A DNA stretch of 64,000 nucleotides from JAGTVG01 sp942491935 (GCA_942491935.1 CALOCZ010000041.1:1-64000); one strand, 5' to 3'; shown: positions 17,662-27,674, numbered from the stretch's first letter. A program made the numbers and translations. The notes: generated by a model not told the origin, from the letters alone.

Positions 17662-17669
17662 GTCAAATT

Positions 17670-19004
17670 CTAGTTAGGGTTAAGCATTCCATATCCATGT
17701 TCACCATGATAGGCACTGTCAAGTCCTTCCATTTCATTCTTTGCTGTTGACCTCATGCCAAATAACTTATCAGTAATCCAGATCAGAATAAGTGTTAGTA
17801 CAGCTGCATAAACAATTGCTATCAGAACAGCAGCTACCTGTACACCCAATTGCTGCATCATTGTCCAGCTTCCACCAGCTGCAACAGCAGCATCTGCCAT
17901 CCAGGCCTCTCGTATAAAGAAAGTAAGGAAAATGGCTCCAACAATACCACCAATGCCATGTATGCCAAATGCATCCAGGCTATCGTCGTATCCAAGCTTA
18001 TTTTTCATAATAATCGCATAATAACATAATCCCGAGGCGATGATCCCTAAGATAAAAGCCCCGAATGGCTTAACCACACCTGCAGCAGGAGTTACCGCAA
18101 CAAGACCGGCGAGGATACCGGAAACAAATCCAAGTGCGGTGGCTTTACCCGCATGAAAATATTCAATAACTACCCAGGCAATAGCACCTGAAGCAGCAGC
18201 AACCTGAGTGGCTGTCAGTGCCTGAGCTGTGGATAATCCACTGGAGATACTACTCCCGGCATTGAAACCAAACCAACCTACCCATAAGAGACCACCACCT
18301 ATCATGGTCATTACAAGGTTGCTTGGCGGCATACTGGTTTTAGGAAAGCCTCTTCTTGCCCCCAGATAAATGGCAGCTATTAAACCGCTCACTCCGGCAG
18401 AAATGTGTACCACTGTACCTCCGGCAAAATCGATCGCCCCATTGGCTCCCAGGTTAAATAGAAAACCATCTTCTGCCCATACCCAATGACATAAAGGATT
18501 ATATACCAACAGGCCCCATACGGCAATAAAAAATACATAGGCCTTGAAATTCACCCTTTCTGCAAATGCACCAGCAATTAAGGCAGGAGTAATAATTGCA
18601 AACTTTCCCTGGAACATGGAGAACACATATTCCGGAACACCCGCCTCAAGAATAGAATTATCAATTCCATCCAGGAATACATAGGCTGAATTCCAGCCAA
18701 ACCATCCCCATAATACATTGCTGCCAAAGGTCATGCTGTATCCCACTATTACCCATAATACAGTCATCACACCCATTGCTGCAAAACTGTGCATCATAGT
18801 GCCTAACACATTCTTAGTCCTTACCAATCCGCCATAAAACATAGCCAACCCGGGTACCATTAACAATACCAGGGCTGTTGAGGTAAGCATCCATGCTGTG
18901 GCGCCGCTGTCTATTTCAACACCATCAGAAGCAAACAAACTTCCAGAACTCAATAGAAAAAAGAAGCCTGTAACATACAAAACTTTCCAATTAAACTTTT
19001 TCAT
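17670..19004 (-). CDS. amt: Ammonium transporter Amt
   Basis: Channel protein of 444 residues with a cleaved signal peptide (about 1-25, ending L-F-A-S-D) and eleven transmembrane helices. Key features are visible: M-F-Y-G-G-L-V-R-T-K-N early, the periplasmic site Asp in GAIDFAGGTVVH, the twin pore histidines in G-T-V-V-H-I-S-A-G and D-A-F-G-I-H-G-I-G-G, and the C-terminal cytoplasmic tail with D-E/S-A-Y-H-G-E-H-G-Y, which docks PII proteins. It passes ammonium/ammonia into the cell. glnK follows eight bases after the stop, the standard amtB-glnK unit. A long, very AT-rich leader (19005-19191) likely carries the promoter. Confidence 0.95.
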   Translation of the reverse strand: MKKFNWKVLYVTGFFFLLSSGSLFASDGVEIDSGATAWMLTSTALVLLMVPGLAMFYGGLVRTKNVLGTMMHSFAAMGVMTVLWVIVGYSMTFGSNVLWGWFGWNSAYVFLDGIDNSILEAGVPEYVFSMFQGKFAIITPALIAGAFAERVNFKAYVFFIAVWGLLVYNPLCHWVWAEDGFLFNLGANGAIDFAGGTVVHISAGVSGLIAAIYLGARRGFPKTSMPPSNLVMTMIGGGLLWVGWFGFNAGSSISSGLSTAQALTATQVAAASGAIAWVVIEYFHAGKATALGFVSGILAGLVAVTPAAGVVKPFGAFILGIIASGLCYYAIIMKNKLGYDDSLDAFGIHGIGGIVGAIFLTFFIREAWMADAAVAAGGSWTMMQQLGVQVAAVLIAIVYAAVLTLILIWITDKLFGMRSTAKNEMEGLDSAYHGEHGYGMLNPN

Positions 19005-19191
19005 CGATTAATTTTAAACCTGATTTATAATAATTTATGTGATTTTATAATTTTTTGGATACAATTGAGATGCAATAATAAAAATATTATGCAAATAAAT
19101 ATAATATTGGATCATATTTATGCTATATATTTTATTTTTTTGAATTTTCGGAGAAAACGGGTTTGTTTTTCACCTTATGTTAAATGAAATG

Positions 19192-20100
19192 CTATTTTGA
19201 GGTAATATAATTTGAGATCAGGGATAAAATTTGTTCATAGTTGTCCGGCGAAAACCAATGAATGTTTTCATCTTTTCTAAACCAGGTCAGCTGGCGTTTC
19301 GCATATCTCCGGGTATTACGTTTACATAGACGAATGGCTTCATCCAGGTCATATTTTCCATCAAAATATTCAAAAAACTCTGTGTAACCAACCGTTTGTA
19401 AAGCCGTAAGGTTTCTAAAAGGCAATAATGACTGCACCTCATCCAGCAATCCTGCTTCCAGCATGCCATCCACACGCAGGTTGATCCTGTTAAACAGGTC
19501 TTCTCGAGGCATATCGAGACCAATTTTTAAGATATCGAAGTCTCTGCTTTTTTTTTCATTGTTTTTTAACTCAGAATATTTTCTGCCAGTTTGTTGAATA
19601 ACTTCCAATGCCCGAATTACTCTTTTGGGATTTTTCAAGTCAATGGACTTCCAGGTATCGTAATCCAAACTTTTCAACTCATCAGTAAGGTGATCTAAAC
19701 CTTTTTCTTCAAACTTTATTTGAAGATTGTTTCTAAGGGTCAGGTCAGGGCCAGGAAATTCATCAATTCCCTCACATACGGCTTTAATGTATAATCCTGA
19801 TCCACCTGTCATCAAAATGGTCTCCTTCCTGTATTTACTAAGCAATTTCATAACATCTACCTCAAATCTACCTGCACTATAGTATTCGTGAATGCTTTTA
19901 TAATTTATAAAATAGTGTTTAGCAGCTTCTAATTCCTGAAGAGTGGGTTTAGCTGTTCCGATATTCATTTCACGGTATATCTGCCTTGAATCAGCCGATA
20001 GAATATCGCAATCCAACTTCCTGGCAAGCTGTATTGAAAGTTCTGTTTTCCCAATTCCGGTGGGGCCTGATACAACAATCAATTTCAGTTTGTCGTTCAT
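19192..20100 (-). CDS. miaA: tRNA dimethylallyltransferase MiaA
   Basis: Enzyme of 302 residues that attaches a dimethylallyl group to A37 of tRNAs reading UNN codons. It shows the P-loop S-G-P-T-G-I-G-K-T-E-L-S at 10-21, the A-D-S-R-Q-I-Y-R-E-M-N-I-G-T-A-K-P block that binds the isoprenoid donor and tRNA, M-T-G-G-S-G-L-Y-I, and near the C-terminus L-Q-T-V-G-Y-T-E-F and R-R-Y-A-K-R-Q-L-T-W-F-R. All conserved blocks are intact and length is normal. It stands alone on the minus strand, divergent from the hybrid histidine kinase gene. Confidence 0.96.
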   Translation of the reverse strand: MNDKLKLIVVSGPTGIGKTELSIQLARKLDCDILSADSRQIYREMNIGTAKPTLQELEAAKHYFINYKSIHEYYSAGRFEVDVMKLLSKYRKETILMTGGSGLYIKAVCEGIDEFPGPDLTLRNNLQIKFEEKGLDHLTDELKSLDYDTWKSIDLKNPKRVIRALEVIQQTGRKYSELKNNEKKSRDFDILKIGLDMPREDLFNRINLRVDGMLEAGLLDEVQSLLPFRNLTALQTVGYTEFFEYFDGKYDLDEAIRLCKRNTRRYAKRQLTWFRKDENIHWFSPDNYEQILSLISNYITSK

Positions 20101-20169
20101 TAAATGGGGATTTATGATTTCAATTTACTTTAATAAATGATAATTCATGAATTCTTTTATTAATTTATT

Positions 20170-20177
20170 TAAATTTG
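20170..20177 (+). promoter_or_regulatory. Bacteroidota-type -7 element before the histidine kinase
   Basis: TAAATTTG fits the TAnnTTTG -7 consensus of Bacteroidota primary sigma factors exactly and lies 24 bases before the ATG at 20202. A matching TTG at -33 is not obvious, so support is partial. Confidence 0.35.
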
Positions 20178-20201
20178 AAAATCAGGTAGTATCGGCTATA
20201 C

Positions 20202-23200
20202 ATGAAATCAAAAAAGAAACCGGGAGTTATTAAAAAGCTAGATGATCAGACCGAGGATCTTGTCGTTAAAATGTCTGCTTATCTCTTTCCATCGGTGGAA
20301 ATCAAAGACATGTATATTACCCGGGCTTATGAAGTAAGTGATCTTTTTGGCTTCAGACCAGACGAACTGGAAGGTGTAGCCGTAGGCGTTCTTTTCCCGG
20401 AATTTCAAGAAAAAGAACATCTCTCAAACGCAATCCTCACTGAAATAATTTCAGATATTGATGAAGGCAGTTCTATAACTCAGGAGCTGAAATTCCAGCA
20501 TAGGCATGGTTACGAATTCAAAGAAAGTGTGAATATATCCAGGCGGGAGAAAGACACATTTGTAATGGAATTTTCAGAAAGACCTGCCGGCATGATTAGC
20601 GACCACCTTCTGGAAGACCTTTCTAAACGAAGTTCTGGAAGAACTAAAATTGCTCATCCGACACCATTTCTAATACGGATGTGTAATGACAAGAATGAAT
20701 ATTACTATTTCAGCAAGCAATGGCTACAATATACAGGCTCAAGGTTAAAGGATGAATTAAATAATGGATGGATAAAACACGTCCATCCGGATGACAAGCT
20801 GATTCTTGAGGATTCGTTGAAAAAAGCTTTCAAATCCAAATCAAAATATGAAATTACATATCGTTTAATAAGATATGATAAACAGGTTAATCTGATCTAT
20901 GAATCAGGGATCCCCTTATACGATAATGATGGTAATTATATGGGATATATCTCAACAGCTATCGAAAAGGGCAATAATATCTCCGATTTAAAAAAGGAAA
21001 AGATGCAGGAATTGCTTGAATCTGAAAAGAAATTACAAGAATCCCTGAATTATTCCAACCTGATATCCTTGACTATTAACCGAAGTCTGCAGGTTACTTA
21101 TTGTAATGATAACTTTGCTGAGTTATTAGGTATCGATAAAAAGGCAATACTGGGTGAGGATGTCTACAGTTTCCTTGAATTTGTTGATTCTGATGGTATA
21201 CAGTTACATCCTGTTAAGGATTTATTTGATTTAAAGAACGAAGCGAGGTCAATCGATGCTTTCTTAAGAAGTTCATTCCGGGAAAAATCAAAAATCAGCT
21301 TCAGCTCTATTCTATTGTATGATGAAGAGCATGAAATGCCATCCATTACGCTGGTAGGGGAGAACATAACAGAAAAATTGAAAGTCACCCATGCCCTAGA
21401 AGAATCAAATCAACAGTTAAAGAACCTGTTTGACAGCGCAAACGACCTGATACAAATCACTTCCCCAGATGGTAACTTCTTATTTGTAAATAAAACCTGG
21501 AAGGATAAATTAGGATATACGAATGATGACATCCCCAATCTGACATTTAAGAAAATTCTTGCTGAAAGCGTAATTGAAAGCACAATCAATAAGCTGAACG
21601 AAATATCAGAAGAAGACAATGAATTAAAGATTGATACAGTACTGAAAACTAAGGATGGGGAGAAGGTTTTTGTTACTGGCAACTTAAATTGCAGTTTTGT
21701 TAAAGGAAAAAAGAAAGAATGCAGGGGAATATTTTTCGATGTCACTGAAAGGCTAAAAGCCGAAAAAGCACAAAACCTGTATTATAGTATTTCTAATTTA
21801 ACCTTCAACACAGCTGACCTTGATTCCCTGTTTATAGAGATCCATAAAGAGCTGCAAAAAATCGTAACAGCAGACAATTTCTATGTCGCACTTTGTGATG
21901 ATGAAAAATCCTATGTACAATTCCCATATTTTAAAGATGAAAAAAGTCAAGAAGTTGAAAAAATTCGGAAAAGACCTTTTGGCAATGGATTAACAGAACA
22001 TGCGATTTCTAACGAGAAACCAGTTTTTTACACCGAAAAAGAACTGGTTCAATTACAGGAAAAGAAAAAGCTTACAATTCATGGGAGCTTACCAAAAGTT
22101 TGGCTAGGCGTTCCACTCAAACAAGGCGGGAATATCATCGGCATTATTGTGGTCCAGAGTTATACGGATAAAAAAGCCTATAGTAAGAAAGACCTTGACC
22201 TTCTGGTTTTTATATCAAGTCAGATAGCAACCGCAATTGACCGGCAACAAAAGCAAATTCAAATCAGGGAACAATCGGCCCGGATGCAGTCAATATTCGA
22301 AAGTGGAGACCATATGATCTGGTCAGTCGACAGAGCTTTGCTGTTCTCTTCATATAACCATAATTTCTCTGAATTCCTGCAGGGAAATTATATGATGGAT
22401 TCGAAATTCAGTACACCCCCTGAAGATATTAATGAGATCAACAGGACGGTTTTCTGGGAGTTGAAATACAGCAAGGCTTTTGAAGGAAAGAGTGTGCAAT
22501 TTGAGTTGAAATTCATAAACCACAAGACAAAAAAGATATCCTGGAAAAACATCATATTAAATCCAATTTTTCTTGAGGACAATGTAATTGAGGAAGTCTC
22601 GGGTATCGCTTATGATATTACTGACAAAAAACTCTCCGAGATCGCTTTAACAAAAAGCGAGGAGCAGTTCAGGGATATTTTTGAGTCCTTCCAGGACGTT
22701 TATTTCCGTTGTAGTTTTGATGGCGAGATTACAATGCTTAGTCCTTCAGTAAAAGAATTTCTGGGTTATGAAGCTGATGAACTCATTGGCAAAGACATTA
22801 CAAATTATTATTTGTATTCCAAAAAATCGAAAGACCTTTTAAAAGATATTGTCAGGGAAAAGAGCATCAGGGATTTTGAAGCCGCCTTGATTCACAAAGA
22901 CAGCAGGATCATTCAAAGTTTATGCAACTTGCGCCTTGTATATGATAATAATATGGAATCCATTGCTCTGGAAGGTGTTGCCAGGGACATAACAAAGCTT
23001 AAAGAAACCAACCTTGAACTTAAACAAGCCAAAGAAGTTGCTGAACGGTCTCTTAAAGTGAAAGAACTTTTCCTTGCCAATATGAGTCATGAGATCCGAA
23101 CACCTATGAACGGGATTATCGGCATGATAGACCTCATGGAGGGCACTAGTATCACACCTGACCAGAAGCATTATATCCAAACCATCAAAAAATCCTCGGA

Positions 23201-24587
23201 AACTCTCCTGAATATTTTGAATGATATCCTGGACCTCTCTAAGATAGAAGCAGGCAAAATGCAATTAAAGCAAGAGCCAGTCAAATTGAGGAATACGATG
23301 GATAAGATATATGCTTTGTTTGCACAGCAAGCCCTGGCCAAAAACATCAATTTGTATTATCACCTTAGCGAGAAACTTCCGGAATATGTATTAATTGATG
23401 AAACCCGGTTGTTACAGATTTTATCTAACCTGATCTCCAATGCAATTAAATTTACAGAAGGTGGTGGATCTATAGACATTGATTTAAAAAAGGCCAGAAT
23501 TCCAGGTCAGAAGAATATTATCCGTTGTGTGGTCAGTGATTCAGGAATAGGTATTTCACCGGAAAACATCAGAAGGTTGTTTGGCATTTTCAGCCAGATT
23601 GATAACAGTACCACCAAATCATATAGTGGCACAGGACTTGGCCTTGCAATATCCAAGGAATTGGCCAGACTGATGGGTGGCAAAATTGGTGTGTATTCAA
23701 CTTTAGGCCTTGGAAGTTCATTCTGGTTCACTTTCGAGGCAGAGCCTACAAAGAAAACTGTTATTGTTGAGAATAAAATAGTTGATAATGACATTAAGAT
23801 TGAAGGTTATTTTGAAGAAGAACAACCCAAAATTCTTTTAGTTGATGATAATGGTGTTAACCGGCAGGTTGCTGGTGAGATCCTTAAAAAATCAGGTTGT
23901 ATCGTCACCCTTGTGGAAAATGGAAAAAGGGCCATCGAACTGGCTGCCACGAATAAGTATGATCTTATTTTCATGGATATCCAGATGCCTGAAATGGATG
24001 GCGTGACTGCAACCAGGAAGATTAAAGAAATGAAGCTGGAGGTACAACCTCCAATCGTTGCCATGACCGCATATTCGATGAAAGAAGACAAAGAACGTTT
24101 TCTTAGCCAGGGTCTTGACGATTACATTGCTAAACCTATCCGGGCAAATGATCTCCTGAATAAAGTAAGACAATGGGTACTTGATGAACAGATCTTTAAC
24201 GGAAATGGGAATGAAGAGGAAGAGCGTGGTGAAATTCTCAATATGGATACGGTAAACCAACTGATTGACCTGGGTGGAGAAGAAATGGTACATCAGGTAT
24301 TCAACGACTTCCTTGAAGAAACAACCGAACAGATAGGATCAAGCCTGGAAGCGGTCAAGAAAGATGATTATGAAGAAATAAGAAAGCATCTGCATACCTT
24401 GAAAGGTAATGCAGGAACTCTCGGGGTTGAAAAATTATCTAAGCAGGCTGAATTGACTGAGCGGAATATAAAAAATGAAAACTACAAAACCCTTGAAGAA
24501 GATTTAAAATTGCTTAACTTAACATTTGAAGAGTTTAAAAATAAGTTTAACCAAATATTAAAAATATCTAAAGATGAGCGCCCCTAA
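20202..24587 (+). CDS. Hybrid sensor histidine kinase with PAS, GAF, receiver and Hpt domains
   Basis: Single soluble-looking polypeptide of 1461 residues. Order by sequence: a degenerate PAS near 25-125, PAS-like domains at about 145-255, 285-395 and 400-515, a GAF domain at about 525-685, two more PAS at about 690-815 and 820-945, then HisKA with the phospho-acceptor His963 in M-S-H-E-I-R-T-P-M-N-G, HATPase with D-S-G-I-G-I-S and G-T-G-L-G-L-A-I, a receiver with Asp1259 in M-D-I-Q-M-P-E-M-D-G, and a C-terminal Hpt with His1398 in H-T-L-K-G-N-A-G-T. No transmembrane helix is seen, so it senses cytoplasmic signals. All relay residues are present. The 3' end overlaps the next gene, a lone receiver, by 14 bases; that protein is the likely output or modulator. 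Confidence 0.93.
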   Translation: MKSKKKPGVIKKLDDQTEDLVVKMSAYLFPSVEIKDMYITRAYEVSDLFGFRPDELEGVAVGVLFPEFQEKEHLSNAILTEIISDIDEGSSITQELKFQHRHGYEFKESVNISRREKDTFVMEFSERPAGMISDHLLEDLSKRSSGRTKIAHPTPFLIRMCNDKNEYYYFSKQWLQYTGSRLKDELNNGWIKHVHPDDKLILEDSLKKAFKSKSKYEITYRLIRYDKQVNLIYESGIPLYDNDGNYMGYISTAIEKGNNISDLKKEKMQELLESEKKLQESLNYSNLISLTINRSLQVTYCNDNFAELLGIDKKAILGEDVYSFLEFVDSDGIQLHPVKDLFDLKNEARSIDAFLRSSFREKSKISFSSILLYDEEHEMPSITLVGENITEKLKVTHALEESNQQLKNLFDSANDLIQITSPDGNFLFVNKTWKDKLGYTNDDIPNLTFKKILAESVIESTINKLNEISEEDNELKIDTVLKTKDGEKVFVTGNLNCSFVKGKKKECRGIFFDVTERLKAEKAQNLYYSISNLTFNTADLDSLFIEIHKELQKIVTADNFYVALCDDEKSYVQFPYFKDEKSQEVEKIRKRPFGNGLTEHAISNEKPVFYTEKELVQLQEKKKLTIHGSLPKVWLGVPLKQGGNIIGIIVVQSYTDKKAYSKKDLDLLVFISSQIATAIDRQQKQIQIREQSARMQSIFESGDHMIWSVDRALLFSSYNHNFSEFLQGNYMMDSKFSTPPEDINEINRTVFWELKYSKAFEGKSVQFELKFINHKTKKISWKNIILNPIFLEDNVIEEVSGIAYDITDKKLSEIALTKSEEQFRDIFESFQDVYFRCSFDGEITMLSPSVKEFLGYEADELIGKDITNYYLYSKKSKDLLKDIVREKSIRDFEAALIHKDSRIIQSLCNLRLVYDNNMESIALEGVARDITKLKETNLELKQAKEVAERSLKVKELFLANMSHEIRTPMNGIIGMIDLMEGTSITPDQKHYIQTIKKSSETLLNILNDILDLSKIEAGKMQLKQEPVKLRNTMDKIYALFAQQALAKNINLYYHLSEKLPEYVLIDETRLLQILSNLISNAIKFTEGGGSIDIDLKKARIPGQKNIIRCVVSDSGIGISPENIRRLFGIFSQIDNSTTKSYSGTGLGLAISKELARLMGGKIGVYSTLGLGSSFWFTFEAEPTKKTVIVENKIVDNDIKIEGYFEEEQPKILLVDDNGVNRQVAGEILKKSGCIVTLVENGKRAIELAATNKYDLIFMDIQMPEMDGVTATRKIKEMKLEVQPPIVAMTAYSMKEDKERFLSQGLDDYIAKPIRANDLLNKVRQWVLDEQIFNGNGNEEEERGEILNMDTVNQLIDLGGEEMVHQVFNDFLEETTEQIGSSLEAVKKDDYEEIRKHLHTLKGNAGTLGVEKLSKQAELTERNIKNENYKTLEEDLKLLNLTFEEFKNKFNQILKISKDERP

Positions 24588-24954
24588 GAAGGTATTAATT
24601 GCTGAAGACAGTTCTGTTATCCAGAATCTTACAAAGAAAATACTGTCTATTCAAAACTATGAGATATCATCTGTAAAAAATGGCCAACAGGTATTAGACG
24701 CTCTTGAAGCTGGATCTTTTGACATAATTCTGATGGATATTAATATGCCAGTTATGGATGGCATTGAGTGCACTGAAAAAATCAGAAGTCTGGAGGATCC
24801 GCAAAAATCAAAAATACCAATTATAGCCATTACAGGAAATGCCAGGAATCTAAGCCTGGAAGAGTATCAGGAGATCGGGATCAATGAGTTTTTGCAGAAA
24901 CCACTCAACTTTGATCAATTGGTGACCCTCGTGAAAGATCTTACTGCAGATTAA
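24574..24954 (+). CDS. Stand-alone response regulator (receiver only)
   Basis: CheY-like receiver of 126 residues: acidic pair E-D near position 11, phospho-acceptor Asp55 in L-M-D-I-N-M-P-V-M-D-G, Thr in I-T-G-N-A and Lys in Q-K-P-L. There is no output domain. It overlaps the end of the hybrid kinase by 14 bases and its stop overlaps the next start, so it is translationally coupled and probably receives phosphate from the kinase's Hpt domain. It may act through protein contacts. Confidence 0.9.
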   Translation: MSAPKKVLIAEDSSVIQNLTKKILSIQNYEISSVKNGQQVLDALEAGSFDIILMDINMPVMDGIECTEKIRSLEDPQKSKIPIIAITGNARNLSLEEYQEIGINEFLQKPLNFDQLVTLVKDLTAD

Positions 24955-25232
24955 TGGCCAATTTTAATTATACAAAACACTTCCTGAATAAAATTGAAGA
25001 TCTATATTCTGAAACAGATTTCAATCTTCGCTATGAACGCGGACATTTCAAGTCTGGATACTGCGTTCTGAAAAGCCAGAAAATAGCTATCATCAATAAA
25101 TACTATTCTCTTGAAGGAAAGATCAACAGTCTGATCGAAATGTTGAAAGAAATTGAAGTGGATGTAGATAAATTGAGCCCGAAAAACAAGAAATTGTTTC
25201 TCGAACTTAGTCAAATAACCGAATTATCTTGA
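24954..25232 (+). CDS. Small hypothetical protein in the kinase operon
   Basis: Protein of 92 residues, no family recognised. The first half is Tyr/Phe-rich and mixed (N-Y-T-K-H-F-L-N-K-I-E-D-L-Y-S-E-T-D-F), with R-Y-E-R-G-H-F-K-S-G-Y-C-V-L and K-I-A-I-I-N-K-Y-Y-S-L-E, which reads like a strand-turn-strand; the second half is one or two long helices. Its ATG overlaps the receiver gene's stop by one base, and it overlaps the metallohydrolase start by four bases, so it is clearly a real coupled gene. It may be a partner of the receiver. Confidence 0.7.
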   Translation: MANFNYTKHFLNKIEDLYSETDFNLRYERGHFKSGYCVLKSQKIAIINKYYSLEGKINSLIEMLKEIEVDVDKLSPKNKKLFLELSQITELS

Positions 25233-25990
25233 TCTTAACATTCTTAGGTACGGGTACTTCCCAGGGAGTACCGGTCATTGGATGTAATTGTGAAGTATGC
25301 TCATCCACTGATCCTGCTGACAACCGGCTTCGCAGTTCTGTACATATTCTAGCGAATGAATTGAGTATTGTGATTGATACTGGTCCGGACTTCCGGCAGC
25401 AAATGCTCAGGGAAAAGATTAAAGCACTGGATGCCGTCCTTTTTACTCACCATCATAAAGACCATGTAGCGGGTATGGACGATATAAGAAGTTATAATTT
25501 CATGTCACGAAAAGCCATCCCGGTTTTCGCAAATCATACGACGAAAGAACAGCTGGTTAAGGAATTCGAATATGTTTTTGAACCAAATGGATATGGAGGT
25601 GGCCCTAAAGTACTAATTCAGGAGATTAATGGCACTCCATTTCATTTTAGTAACCTGGAAATTACCCCTATCGAAGTCTTTCATGATGAATTACAGGTAT
25701 TTGGATATAAAATTGGAGATTTTACATATATTACCGATGCAAATTATATAAGTGATAAAGAGGTTGAAAAGATATATGGTTCAAGGATCTTAATACTGAA
25801 TGCCCTGCAAAGAACCCCTCACCCATCCCATTTCACACTGGATGAGGCGCTGGAACATATCGAAAAAATTAATCCTGGAGAAGCATATCTCACTCATATT
25901 AGTCATAAGATGGGGCTTCATAAAGAAGTAACAAGTCTGTTGCCCGGCAATGTACATCTTGCTTTCGATGGATTAAAATTGAAGATATAG
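25229..25990 (+). CDS. PhnP-like metallo-beta-lactamase-fold hydrolase
   Basis: MBL-fold protein of 253 residues. The start L-G-T-G-T-S-Q-G-V-P-V-I-G-C-N-C-E-V-C matches the PhnP subgroup, where the Cys cluster holds a structural zinc, and the active-site motif T-H-H-H-K-D-H-V-A-G-M-D-D binds two metals; later ligands are in V-F-H-D, I-T-D-A-N-Y-I and the C-terminal L-T-H-I-S-H. PhnP proteins are phosphodiesterases acting on phosphoribosyl cyclic phosphate; Bacteroidota homologues outside C-P lyase clusters probably have another substrate. The TTG at 25229 is chosen because it keeps the first strand and overlaps the previous stop by four bases. Confidence 0.85.
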   Translation: MILTFLGTGTSQGVPVIGCNCEVCSSTDPADNRLRSSVHILANELSIVIDTGPDFRQQMLREKIKALDAVLFTHHHKDHVAGMDDIRSYNFMSRKAIPVFANHTTKEQLVKEFEYVFEPNGYGGGPKVLIQEINGTPFHFSNLEITPIEVFHDELQVFGYKIGDFTYITDANYISDKEVEKIYGSRILILNALQRTPHPSHFTLDEALEHIEKINPGEAYLTHISHKMGLHKEVTSLLPGNVHLAFDGLKLKI

Positions 25991-25992
25991 CT

Positions 25993-27549
25993 GTGCATAA
26001 TAATTACTTTTTCCTAAAAAAGCTTGTTGAAAAACTGGAAGCACAATTGATCGGATTTTCAATTATTTCATGTTTTTCCCAGAATAAGGATGAATTAATT
26101 TTGGTTTTTAGGAAAGAATCTGTTGAATTCTGGATAAAAGCAGACCTCAAGTATCAATTTTCCTGCCTGAGTTTCCCAACAAACTATTCAAGAGCCCGAA
26201 AGAACAGCATAGATCTTTTCCCGGAAATAATAGGTAGAACGGTAAGCGGGACTCATCAGTATAATCACGAAAGAGCGTTCTCAATAATTCTCGATCATGA
26301 GATTACCCTGCTTTTTAAGCTTTTTGGAAATTTCTCGAATGTTCTCTTATACAAAGAAGATCAATGTATAAATGTATTTAAGCATGATGCTGGAGATGAA
26401 GACAAAATTAAACCAAAGGAATTAGATCGGTCTACTCAGATAATTGAAGAAAGCAAATCACTCACTACAGAAAACCTCAGGATAATTATTCCATCATTTG
26501 ATAAAAATATAATGGCCTATCTGGAGTCAAAAGGCTTTAATAATTCAAATGATTTGCAAAGTAAAAAAGACATGATTTCTGATACATTGGCTTTGCTGAA
26601 TAATCCGCTTTATTATATTTATCCGGAAGGAGGCGTCTTAAAATTTAGCCTCTTACCTCGGATAAAGGAAACAAGGCATTTTACCGATCCGATAAAAGCG
26701 ATTAATTATTTTTATCTTGAATACCATAAAACGTATTGGTTAAATAAAGAAAAAGGAGTATTGAGCAGGTTAATAAAAAACCAGTTAAAAAAGTCGAATA
26801 ATTATATCAGGAAATCAAAAGAAAAGCTTGCGGATTTAAAAACGGGAGGTGACTATAGGCAATATGGAGACATAATAATGGCGAATCTTCATGCACTCAG
26901 GTCGGGTATGGACACGGTGGAGTTATTTGATTTTTATAACGACCGTAACACTCAAATTAAAATGAAGACAAATTTGAGTCCTCAAAAAAATGCTGAAAAC
27001 TATTATAGAAAAGCTAAAAACCAGAAAATAGAGATCCGGACTCTTGAAAAAAATATACAATCGAGGATTAGCCAGGCACAACAATTGACTGAATTTATTG
27101 AGATCATAGAAAAGCACAATGATCTGAAACAATTAAAAATATTCGCAGCTAAGAATGGTTTGATTACGAAAAAAAATGAAGTCGCCACGGATAAACCAAT
27201 ATTCAAAATTTATGAACATATGGGTTTTCAGATACTTGTAGGAAGAAATGCTAAAAACAATGATGAACTCACTTTTAAGTATGGGTACAAAGAGGATCTA
27301 TGGCTGCATGCATAGGATGTAAAAGGATCTCATGTGCTGATAAAATATCAATCTGGAAAGAATTTTCCAAAGCCGGTCATTCAAATTGCTGCTCAATTGG
27401 CTGCATTCAATTCTTCCAACAAAAATTCTGACACCTGTCCGATAATATTCACACCCAGAAAGTTTGTTCGTAAATCAAAAGGGATGCCAGCAGGTGCTGT
27501 TATTGTAGAAAAAGAGGACATCATTTTCGTAAAGCCGGGCGATTTCTAA
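25993..27549 (+). pseudogene. NFACT (RqcH/Rqc2-like) protein gene interrupted by a TAG codon
   Basis: The continuous frame 25993-27549 encodes an NFACT-family protein of about 518 residues, but codon 441 is TAG (27313-27315), exactly where L-W-L-H-A is followed by D-V-K-G-S-H-V; in relatives this reads W-x-H-x-K-D-x-x-G-S-H, so the stop replaces Lys (AAG to TAG, one substitution). Upstream are NFACT-N, the helical coiled-coil arms around 250-365 and the start of NFACT-R; downstream, still in frame, come the rest of NFACT-R with T-P-R-K-F-V-R-K-S-K-G-M-P-A-G-A-V and a normal TAA. Family members bind stalled 60S/50S-peptidyl-tRNA and add Ala (or CAT) tails. The N-domain motif is E-R rather than the D-R of tailing-active members. 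GTG start two bases after the previous stop. A sequence error or readthrough is possible. Confidence 0.88.
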
Positions 27550-27674
27550 AATTTACTTCAGGAACAGGAATACATATTATCTCTTAAACATTCTTCAATT
27601 CATCTGAAAAAGTTCTTTCAGGTTCACCGTTTATATATGAAAATATGTGGAAATACGAATTCTTAGTGAATTAT

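Noticed and set aside
20142..20153. Perfect 12-base palindrome AATTCATGAATT between miaA and the kinase
   Set aside because: Short and AT-rich, expected by chance in such DNA; no second copy nearby.
27334..27549. 71-codon frame as a separate small gene
   Set aside because: It is in the same frame as the NFACT gene and continues its C-terminal domain; it is the part downstream of the TAG.
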